From positions 1 through 8,651 of the forward strand of contig JBOHWH010000052.1 of assembly GCA_050736695.1 (NCBI GenBank): 8,651 bases of DNA, given 5' to 3'. Below, one piece after another: positions 1 through 6,146 of the stretch (positions within the stretch are counted from its first letter, which is position 1; each line of letters begins with the position of its first letter). This DNA is from JBARDN01 sp050736695. Its GTDB lineage: Bacteria > Desulfobacterota > Binatia > Binatales > Binataceae. The notes below the pieces were generated by a model. It was not told where the DNA came from. It saw only the letters and a program-made list of their open reading frames with translations, and did no database searches. Both the position numbers and the translations under genes were made by a program.

Positions 1-165
1 GCGCGCCGCCGTTTTCATTTTTGTTCAGTGGACCTCAGCTTGTCGGGTGAGTCTTCCTGGAGCCCGGGAGCTGGTGTACAGGAAGGAGCGCTTTTACTAC
101 CGACCCTGGGTTCTGCTTGAGTTCGATCGGAATAGGAAAACCAAAGAAGGAGGCTGTCCGAAACA
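1..165. other. Left-edge non-coding stretch
   Basis: No gene is supported here. One plus-strand frame stays open from base 2 to about 220, but it has no convincing start and its translation does not resemble a family I recognise. It also overlaps the small CxxC gene that starts at 166 and has a better case. The end of this stretch holds the ribosome binding site of that gene. I could not find a convincing -35/-10 pair. Confidence 0.4.
147..153 (+). promoter_or_regulatory. Shine-Dalgarno site of the small CxxC gene
   Basis: AAGGAGG lies 12 bases before the ATG at 166. The spacing is slightly long but the match to the anti-SD sequence is nearly complete. It supports the view that the broken reading frame downstream was once a translated gene. 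Confidence 0.55.
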
Positions 166-370
166 ATGGTCTATTGGATCTATGAAAACTGGACTATACA
201 AAAAGCGGTGATCCATCGCTCCAACTGTTCCTATTGTCACGATGGTCGCGGAATTTATCCGGGCTCCGGCGATAGAAACGGGAAATGGCCGGGAGCATGT
301 AGCAGCCATCAGTGCTGCAACGCTGACGGGGCGTCAGGTTCGCCCGTGTGGCCATTGCAAGCCGGTCTGA
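166..370 (+). pseudogene. Small two-CxxC protein, frameshifted
   Basis: The ATG-initiated frame begins MVYWIYENWT, followed by an HRSNCSYCHDGRG block (C21, C24), and continues through NGKWP. It resembles, from memory, a family of roughly 65-75-residue uncharacterised bacterial proteins that open with IYENWT, carry one CxxC near residue 21 and end with a second Cys pair. Here the original frame loses similarity after residue 42. The +1 frame then reads EHVAAISAATLTGRQV and ends RPCGHCKPV, with a stop at 368-370. Removing one G from the run at 291-293 joins both halves into a 67-residue protein with CxxC pairs at 21/24 and 61/64, presumably a small zinc-binding fold. The function is unknown. 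The break could be a true frameshift mutation or a sequencing error; the site is not a known programmed frameshift signal. Without repair, the ATG frame runs on to 399 and loses the second Cys pair. Confidence 0.65.
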
Positions 371-372
371 TT

Positions 373-490
373 CGTCATTTCGAGCGAAGGCCGCCGTAGC
401 GAGAAATCCCGAGACTCCTGCATACGACCGAGCGCTCAGAAGTGCATGGGTACGCAGAGGGCGGGATTTCTCCCTGCGGTCGAAATGACG
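373..490. repeat. 118-bp palindromic repeat (MITE/REP-like)
   Basis: The outer ends are a perfect 11-bp inverted repeat: CGTCATTTCGA at 373-383 against TCGAAATGACG at 480-490. A second perfect 11-bp pair lies inside: GAGAAATCCCG at 401-411 against CGGGATTTCTC at 462-472. Nearer the centre, CTCCTGCATAC is loosely mirrored by GTACGCAGAG, around the self-complementary GAGCGCTC at 430-437. The whole element can therefore fold as one long interrupted hairpin. The TCATTTCGA...GAGAAATC signature resembles dispersed non-autonomous palindromic repeats known from many bacterial genomes (from memory). It starts 2 bp after the stop of the small CxxC gene and lies 94 bp beyond the stop of the convergent deacetylase gene. 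It could end transcription from both sides. Confidence 0.75.
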
Positions 491-584
491 GATGGGATGG
501 TCTCGGCGCCCAAACGAGGCTGAACCGCACAACGGCACGACACACCAAGCGCGCCGCAGTTTTTGTTTCCGATTTCGATTGCGA

Positions 585-1424
585 CTAAACCGGCGGATGC
601 GCGCGCTTCCAGTCGGCCGCAACTTCGGCCATCGTCGCGAATCTGATCCCGTCATGAGACCGAATATGCGCGATCAGCCGCTCGAGCATCAGCATCCGAT
701 GCCCCCGGCCGATCACCTGCGGATGCATCGTCAACGTGTACACGCCCGCGCCGACATGATCGCAAAGGTAATCGAAATCTCCCGCCCAGATGTCATAGAT
801 CGCGTTCGGCGAGGCGAGGCCTTGCTGAATTCCGGTGCGGCTGGTCACGTATTCAAACGCCGGAAAATCGTCGAGGCCCCAAGTGAACGGAAGTTCGACC
901 ATGCCGCTGTCTTTTCCGAAAAGGTAGGGCCCGTCGGTTGGCGCCTGGTCGCCCGCGCGCAGGAAGTAGGGCGTGAAGTCGTCGCCCATCAGGCTCGAAT
1001 CGTACAGGAAGCCGTGCTTCAACAGCATCGCGACCATATTTTCGCTGAGTCCCGCGCCGGGCGAGCGAAAACCGATCGGGCGTTTTCCGGCAATCTTTTG
1101 CAATACCGCGTTGCCGCGCAGCAGAATCTCTTCCTCATCCGCGGGACTTTTCGGATGCGTATGCAGATAGCCGTGATTGCCGATCTCATGGCCGTCGGCG
1201 ACGATCCGCTCAACGATCTGCGGAAACGTCTCGGCGCTGTGGCCCGGCACGAACCAGGTTGCGCCAATCTGCAAGTCGCGCAGCAGATCGAGGATTCGCG
1301 TAGCGCCGACACGGCCGAACTCGCCGCGCGAAATCGCGCTCAGCGAGCGTGCGCGAAAGCCGCCGATCCACAGCGACAGCGCGTCGAAATCAAAGCTCAG
1401 GCATACCGAGATTTTCACAGGCAT
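585..1424 (-). CDS. Polysaccharide deacetylase, PgdA/PuuE-like
   Basis: This is a 279-residue NodB-homology (CE4) protein. Enzymes of this fold remove acetyl groups from glycans, or hydrolyse cyclic imide or amide bonds, using a metal held by one Asp and two His. Visible motifs are SFDFDA (D12/D14), GHEIGNHGYLH with metal ligands H84 and H88, GFRSPGA around R120, and TMHPQVIGRGHR (H234). The D14 and HxxxH arrangement and the MHPQVIGR block match the Helicobacter PgdA / PuuE-like branch, which is cytoplasmic and often acts on small molecules, so the true substrate is open. No signal peptide is seen. The ATG at 1424 is preferred over a GTG at 1484: homology begins at once with MPVKISVCLSFDFDA, whereas the 20 extra residues look like the tail of a decayed upstream gene. 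No clear ribosome binding site was found before either start. The C-terminus ends in a Trp/Lys-rich stretch usual for the family. Confidence 0.9.
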   Translation of the reverse strand: MPVKISVCLSFDFDALSLWIGGFRARSLSAISRGEFGRVGATRILDLLRDLQIGATWFVPGHSAETFPQIVERIVADGHEIGNHGYLHTHPKSPADEEEILLRGNAVLQKIAGKRPIGFRSPGAGLSENMVAMLLKHGFLYDSSLMGDDFTPYFLRAGDQAPTDGPYLFGKDSGMVELPFTWGLDDFPAFEYVTSRTGIQQGLASPNAIYDIWAGDFDYLCDHVGAGVYTLTMHPQVIGRGHRMLMLERLIAHIRSHDGIRFATMAEVAADWKRAHPPV

Positions 1425-1859
1425 CGCACTCAGAATAATAATCGGACCGAGTATAGCATGATAGCTACTGCCCGTCTGAGGCACATTGTTCCAGAAAGTT
1501 GCTCGCCGGAACGCAGCGGCGTATTGAGTTACGCCGCATCGGTACCGTCCGTGGTGATATCTGTCGAATCAAAGAGCGAGGGATGATAACCACGGGAATG
1601 GCGGTCATCCGCGCGCCGTGAAAAAACGGACTCCGCCCCACCATGACTCCGGAATACTTACCTCCATTCAACGGCGAATGACAGAATATTCCCAAATCGG
1701 AATGGTCGTCGATGACGCCACCGCCGCGCGAACCACGTCGCGGCTGATACCGCGCAGCGGCATGACGATGTGATAAGCCCGAGGTGCTTTCAGATGCGGC
1801 GGTATCTGCGCCAACGCCAGCGCTGCCACGCTACATGGCGCAGCCGACAACAGGAGCAT
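1425..1859 (-). pseudogene. Decayed secreted protein, three frames
   Basis: Three minus-strand pieces in different frames line up in order with one secreted protein family that I recall from Acidobacteria and similar bacteria, of unknown function. Piece A (about 1859-1677) starts at an ATG with a signal-peptide-like MLLLSAAPCSVAALALAQ and reaches STTIPIWEYSVI before a stop at 1668. Piece B (1668-1579) continues as NGGKYSGVMVGRSPFFHGAR and then AIPVVIIP. Piece C (about 1535-1440) reads GVTQYAAAFRRATFWNN followed by SSYHAILGP. In the remembered family these blocks follow one another as IPLWNYS, YSGxMVGRSPFF, a stretch of some tens of residues, TQYxDAFQRAxFW and YHxxLxP. The stretch between B and C is nearly absent here, suggesting a deletion as well as at least two frame changes. 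Piece C is in frame with the deacetylase. The remnant starts 31 bp after the aminopeptidase stop. The family match rests on memory and should be tested. Confidence 0.6.
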
Positions 1860-1890
1860 CAGCGGGTGCTTTATGCTCGGACATCGGAAG

Positions 1891-4485
1891 TCAGCTTTCA
1901 CGCGGGCGAGAGAGGGCTTCGAGTTTTTCCAGACGCTCCTGGAGCTTTCGGTTCTGCTCGCGCAACTTGTCCATGTCGTCGCGCAGGTGGTTGCCCTCCT
2001 CGATATGGCTTTTCCCTTCACCGAGGATTGCGACTGCTTCGCGGGCACGGCGCTGGATACGCCCGTCGAGGTCGCGCTCCGCAAGCCTGCGCATCGGCGC
2101 GATTCCTCGCGCGTCGCCAATCTCCTCGAACGCGCTCGGCAAACGCATCCGCACCATGAACTCGCGATCGTCGGCGAGCGGAGTGAGAAAGTCGATAATC
2201 TCGTCGCGTGCCACCTCCTTGTGGCGTGCAATTCGTGCCAGCGCGCCGATTGCGGCGACTCGCGCACGCGCCGGACGTCCGTACGCCGCCCATTTGCGCC
2301 CGAGCGCGAGCGCGCGATCGTCGCGCGCCTCCGCTATCCCGCCCAAGGCGTGGGCCCGAATCACTTCGAGATAAGAAGGACGTTCGAGCGCTTTTTCCAG
2401 ATGCGCGAATGCGCGCGGATCGCGTGTCTTGCCCAGCGCGAGCGCACTTTCCGCCTCGACGAAATAACTCGGGTCGCCTTTTTCCAGAACTGCGGCCAGA
2501 GCTTCGGCCGCGCGCGGGTTGGCGCGAAACGCCCCGAGCGCGCGCACCACAGAACGCCGCGCTTTCGGATGCGCCAGGCTGACGCCTTCGATCAGCGTGT
2601 CTAGCGCAGCCTCAGTTCTGATTTCGCCCAGTGCGGCCGCCGCGTCGGCCTGCACGCCCCAGAAACTGTCGCCGAGCATCGCGATGCGCAGCGCGGCGGT
2701 AGCCTGCGGACTGCCCTCGATGCCCAACTCGTGCGCTGCCGCCGAGCGTCCTATCGCTTCGGGCGCGCGCGCGAGTTCCAGTTCGAGCGCCTCTCGTCCG
2801 CGCTTGTGCTTGAGGGTCTTGACGATGTCGTGTTCGGGATCGAAGCGGACCGCCTTGGGCGCCTTGTCGCAGGCAAAGACGAAGACGTGCTCGCGCTCGC
2901 GAATCTCGACGCGATGGCGCGTTTCGCGTCCGTCTGCGTCCATCAGCGCGATCGTCAGGTTCAGGCGGAACAGCCCGATCGCGTCGGAAGTCTTGTGCGT
3001 CTGCTTGATGGTGACGGTGGCGAGCTTGCGCTTGTCGTCGAACGCGCTCGACACTTCGATCTCAGGATGCCCTTCTTTATAAACCCACTGGTCGAAAAAG
3101 TAGTCGAGGTTGCGTCCGGTCGCGTCTTCAAACGCGCGCTGCAGATCCTGGGTGATGACGTTCTGTCCACGATGACGCGTGCAATAAAGGTTGAGCGCCT
3201 TGAAGAACAGCGCGTCGCCCGTCTCGCGCCGCAGCATGTGCATTACCAGCGAGCCCTTCTCGTAAAGATGGCGGTCGAACAGCTCGATCGGCGTGCGATA
3301 GCGGTTGCATACGATCGGGCGGCGGTAGTGATGCCTGTCTTCCTCGAAATAACCGCCGCGATCCTGGCGCAGGTTCCACGCGAACTCGTCGGCGCCGAGA
3401 TTTTCTTCGCACCACAACGCTTCGAAGTAGGTGGCAAAGCCCTCGTTCAGCCACGCGTGCGACCAATCGCGGCAAGTCAGCAAGTCGCCCCACCATTGAT
3501 GCGCCAGCTCGTGCGCAACCAGCGGATCGCTTTTGAAGTCGAGATGCGCGCGCGCGTCATGCAATGTATCCGCGGTCTGCGTAGTCGCCGAGGTATTTTC
3601 CATCCCGCCGAAAATGAAATCGCTGACGGCGACTTGCGCGTATTTCGCGTACGGATACGCGACGCCGATTCGGCGCTCGAAAAACTCGATCATCTTCGGC
3701 GTGTTGCCGAATGCGCGGCGCGCGTCGTCCTCGCGCCCGGGCCGCACGTAATACAAAACCGGCGTCACACCGGCGCGATCCTCGATCGTCGCGAACTCTC
3801 CCGCCGCCAGCGTGATCAGATACGCCGAATGCGGCACCTCGTGGCTAAAGTGGAAAGTCCTTGTGCGCGCCGCCTGGTCGTGCGTTTCAGCGACCAGCGC
3901 GCCATTGGACACGGCAATGAATTTCTCCGGTACCGTCGCGATAACTTCGCTGGTGGTGCGGTTGTTCGGGTAGTCGTAGCAGGGAAACCAGTAGCGCGAA
4001 TCCTCGTCCTCGCCTTGCGTCCACGCCTGCACCGGCTTGTCGGGATAGGCGTCATCGGGGCCGACGAAGTACATGCCGCGCCTGGGTGTGCCTGAGTAAT
4101 CGATCGCGACTTCAATCTCGGCGCCTGCCGCGAGTGCGCGTGCGAACGTCACCCGAAGCTTGTTGTCCGCGGTCTCGAAGGCGACCGGCTCTCCGCCCGC
4201 GCGCACCGCGTTTATCGCGAGCTCAGCGGCGTCGAACTCGAGCGTCGCAAGCTCACCCGCGATCGCGGCGACGCGATGGGTCGCGGTGCCGGAAATTTTG
4301 CGATCCTTAAAATCCAGCGCAAGCTCGATCTTGATGTGCCTGATATCGGCGCTGCGATCGCGCGGCCAGTTCGGCTCGACGTGCGCTGGTTGAAACGGGC
4401 GGCGGCCCCGCGCAAAGCGTCGGGTGAATGCGTACCGATCCCCCAGCTCCAGCGCCATCTGGTCGAAAAAACGAGGTTTGTGCAT
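1891..4485 (-). CDS. M1 family aminopeptidase with HEAT repeats
   Basis: This 864-residue zinc metallopeptidase removes N-terminal amino acids from peptides. The N-terminal beta domain (about 45-235) is followed by the substrate-binding GGMEN (293-297) and the zinc site HELAH (H325, E326, H329). The third zinc ligand is E348 in WLNEGF, 18 residues after the last His. The transition-state Tyr is Y408 in YEKGS. All catalytic residues are intact. After the catalytic part (to about 475) and a beta domain, residues about 575-805 form alanine- and leucine-rich HEAT-like helical repeats, such as ADAAAALGEI and RSVVRALGAF. Residues about 825-857 form a charged heptad segment (DKLREQNRKLQERLEKLEAL) predicted to be a coiled coil. 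No signal peptide is seen, so a cytoplasmic location is likely. The start at 4485 has no strong ribosome binding site; it lies 38 bp after the glucosidase stop, so translational coupling within an operon is plausible. An ATG nine codons later is possible. Confidence 0.95.
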   Translation of the reverse strand: MHKPRFFDQMALELGDRYAFTRRFARGRRPFQPAHVEPNWPRDRSADIRHIKIELALDFKDRKISGTATHRVAAIAGELATLEFDAAELAINAVRAGGEPVAFETADNKLRVTFARALAAGAEIEVAIDYSGTPRRGMYFVGPDDAYPDKPVQAWTQGEDEDSRYWFPCYDYPNNRTTSEVIATVPEKFIAVSNGALVAETHDQAARTRTFHFSHEVPHSAYLITLAAGEFATIEDRAGVTPVLYYVRPGREDDARRAFGNTPKMIEFFERRIGVAYPYAKYAQVAVSDFIFGGMENTSATTQTADTLHDARAHLDFKSDPLVAHELAHQWWGDLLTCRDWSHAWLNEGFATYFEALWCEENLGADEFAWNLRQDRGGYFEEDRHHYRRPIVCNRYRTPIELFDRHLYEKGSLVMHMLRRETGDALFFKALNLYCTRHRGQNVITQDLQRAFEDATGRNLDYFFDQWVYKEGHPEIEVSSAFDDKRKLATVTIKQTHKTSDAIGLFRLNLTIALMDADGRETRHRVEIREREHVFVFACDKAPKAVRFDPEHDIVKTLKHKRGREALELELARAPEAIGRSAAAHELGIEGSPQATAALRIAMLGDSFWGVQADAAAALGEIRTEAALDTLIEGVSLAHPKARRSVVRALGAFRANPRAAEALAAVLEKGDPSYFVEAESALALGKTRDPRAFAHLEKALERPSYLEVIRAHALGGIAEARDDRALALGRKWAAYGRPARARVAAIGALARIARHKEVARDEIIDFLTPLADDREFMVRMRLPSAFEEIGDARGIAPMRRLAERDLDGRIQRRAREAVAILGEGKSHIEEGNHLRDDMDKLREQNRKLQERLEKLEALSRPRES

Positions 4486-4523
4486 GGCGGGAAGCTTAGC
4501 AGAGAAACCGCCGCTTTCGCAGA

Positions 4524-6110
4524 TTAGGCAGATTCCAGCGCGAGCACGATCGCTTCGAGCGGCGCGAGCCGCAGCCTGCCCGCAATCGAGCCTGACGCGC
4601 GCGCGGGATCGCTGCTGATGAGAATATTCGCTTGCGGAACTCCAATCGCGAGCGCCTCGCTCGCGAAATTCAGTGCGACGATTGCACGGCCCTTGCCGAG
4701 CTGGCGTGCGAACACGAAACTGTCACCGGGCGAATCGAGAATTTTCAGATCGCCGCTATGCAATGCCGGCGTATCGCGCCTAACCCGAATCATTCGCCGA
4801 TAGAACGACAGCATCGAGCTGGCATCGCCGGTCTGCCGCGCGGCATTGATTGCCGTGTAATCACCGCATCGAAGCCACGGCTGGCCGCTGGTAAATCCGC
4901 CGTGTGGCGCGCCGGACCACTGCATTGGCGTGCGGCATCCATCGCGTCCGACCGGATCGCGCCATTCGGATTTCGGAATCTCGACGTTCGGCATCCCCAG
5001 TTCTTCGCCATAGTAAAGAAACGGCGTGCCGCGCAGACCTAGTATCATCACCGCCGCAAGCCTCGCGCGCGCCGCCGTCCAGGCGCCGCCGGCGTAGCGC
5101 GTGAGGTGGCGCGGGAAATCATGATTCGAGAGCGTATAGGTCGGCCACGAGCCGTGCGGGAACACCTGCTCGACTTGCCCGACCTGCGCGCGGAAACTCG
5201 CCGCCTTCCAGGGGCAGAAGAGGAAGCGGAAGTTGAAGGCCTGCTGCAATTCGTCAGGCCGCAGATAGTCGGCCAGCGACAGATTGTCGCGCGGCCATAC
5301 TTCGCCGACCAGGATCCGATCGCCGCCGTACTCTTCGAGGACGCGGCGGAATCCGCGCACCACCTCGTGCACTTCGGGTTGATCGACGTCGTACAGATGC
5401 TGCTGCTTGAGCGCGACATCGGTCATCGCGCCCGGGTCCGGTTTGAGGAGCGGAGGATTGTCGCGGAACTGCGCGTCCTTGATCATTCCGTGGATTACAT
5501 CGACGCGAAATCCGTCGGTGCCGCGGTCCAGCCAGAACCGCATCACGTTTTGCATCGCCTCGACAACTTCAGGGTTGCGGAAATTCAGGTCGGGTTGCGA
5601 TTCGAGGAACAGATGCAGGTACCATTCGCAGGTCACGTCGTCGTACTTCCACGCGGGTCCGCCGAAGATGCTGACCCAATTATTGGGCGGGCGGTCCGGC
5701 GCGCCGGCCTTCCAGATATACCAGTCGCGTTTGGGATTCGTGCGAGACGAACGCGCTTCTCGAAACCATTGGTGCTGGTCCGAGGTATGATTGGGCACCA
5801 GGTCGAGGATAATCCGGATGTCGCGGCGATGCGCCTGGGCGATAAGCCGATCGAACGAAGCAAGATCGCCGAGCTCCGGATGGACGCCGCGGTAGTCGCT
5901 TACGTCGTAGCCCCAATCCTTGAGCGGCGAAGGATTGATTGGGCTGAGCCACAACGCGTCGATTCCGAGCGAGCGCGCGCTGCCGTCATTCAGGTAGTCG
6001 AGATGCGCGGTGATTCCGTCCAGGTCGCCGATTCCGTCGCCGTTCGAGTCGGCGAAGCTGCGCGGATAAATCTGGTAAAAGACCGCCCGCCGCCACCAAA
6101 CCGATGCCAT
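4524..6110 (-). CDS. GH13 alpha-glucosidase / oligo-1,6-glucosidase
   Basis: This 528-residue retaining alpha-glucosidase is of the usual length for the oligo-1,6-glucosidase and alpha-glucosidase branch. It would cut glucose from the non-reducing end of short malto- or isomalto-oligosaccharides in the cytoplasm; no signal peptide is seen. Conserved regions in order are: the calcium-loop-like DSNGDGIGDLDG (21-32); region I DLVPNH (103-108); region V QPDLNF (172-177), which marks the oligo-1,6-glucosidase subfamily; region II GFRVDVIH with nucleophile D204; region III VGEVW with acid/base E270; and region IV SNHD with D331. Valine follows the nucleophile. In characterised members, Val here favours alpha-1,6 bonds while Thr or Ala favours alpha-1,4. 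The stretch after region II (HGMIKD) also resembles actinobacterial-type alpha-glucosidases, so specificity is uncertain. A GGAGG lies 10 bp before the ATG. The gene is 36 bp after the transglutaminase gene and 38 bp before the aminopeptidase gene. Confidence 0.95.
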   Translation of the reverse strand: MASVWWRRAVFYQIYPRSFADSNGDGIGDLDGITAHLDYLNDGSARSLGIDALWLSPINPSPLKDWGYDVSDYRGVHPELGDLASFDRLIAQAHRRDIRIILDLVPNHTSDQHQWFREARSSRTNPKRDWYIWKAGAPDRPPNNWVSIFGGPAWKYDDVTCEWYLHLFLESQPDLNFRNPEVVEAMQNVMRFWLDRGTDGFRVDVIHGMIKDAQFRDNPPLLKPDPGAMTDVALKQQHLYDVDQPEVHEVVRGFRRVLEEYGGDRILVGEVWPRDNLSLADYLRPDELQQAFNFRFLFCPWKAASFRAQVGQVEQVFPHGSWPTYTLSNHDFPRHLTRYAGGAWTAARARLAAVMILGLRGTPFLYYGEELGMPNVEIPKSEWRDPVGRDGCRTPMQWSGAPHGGFTSGQPWLRCGDYTAINAARQTGDASSMLSFYRRMIRVRRDTPALHSGDLKILDSPGDSFVFARQLGKGRAIVALNFASEALAIGVPQANILISSDPARASGSIAGRLRLAPLEAIVLALESA

Positions 6111-6120
6111 CCGTAAAAGA

Positions 6121-6125
6121 CCTCC
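6121..6125 (-). promoter_or_regulatory. Shine-Dalgarno site of the GH13 gene
   Basis: GGAGG on the minus strand (CCTCC on the plus strand) lies 10 bases before the ATG at 6110, within the 36-bp gap after the transglutaminase-like gene. It fixes the GH13 start and shows that this internal operon gene has its own ribosome entry site. Confidence 0.7.
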
Positions 6126-6146
6126 GCTTGCGCCGGCAATCGCGGC

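Noticed and set aside
194..655. Minus-strand open frame of 153 codons crossing the palindromic repeat
   Set aside because: Its translation contains RHFDRREKSR and FARNDES, the usual translation of this kind of TCATTTCGA...GAGAAATC repeat, and it overlaps both the small CxxC gene and the deacetylase end. It is repeat-derived and not a gene.
492..1586. Long plus-strand open frame of 364 codons
   Set aside because: It lies opposite the polysaccharide deacetylase, whose catalytic motifs are all in the minus-strand frame. The plus-strand translation is Arg/Ala-rich with no recognisable domain, as expected for the antisense of a GC-rich gene.
1668..2267. Minus-strand open frame of 199 codons overlapping the aminopeptidase 3' end
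   Set aside because: The first part is an out-of-frame shadow of the peptidase. Only the last 60 or so codons have meaning, as the first piece of the decayed secreted protein.
2731..4095. Plus-strand open frame of 454 codons inside the aminopeptidase region
   Set aside because: It is antisense to the M1 peptidase zinc site and GGMEN motif, with low-complexity Arg/Val content and no family signal.
5106..6116. Plus-strand open frame of 336 codons opposite the glucosidase
   Set aside because: All GH13 conserved regions are on the minus strand; this frame is a codon-bias shadow.
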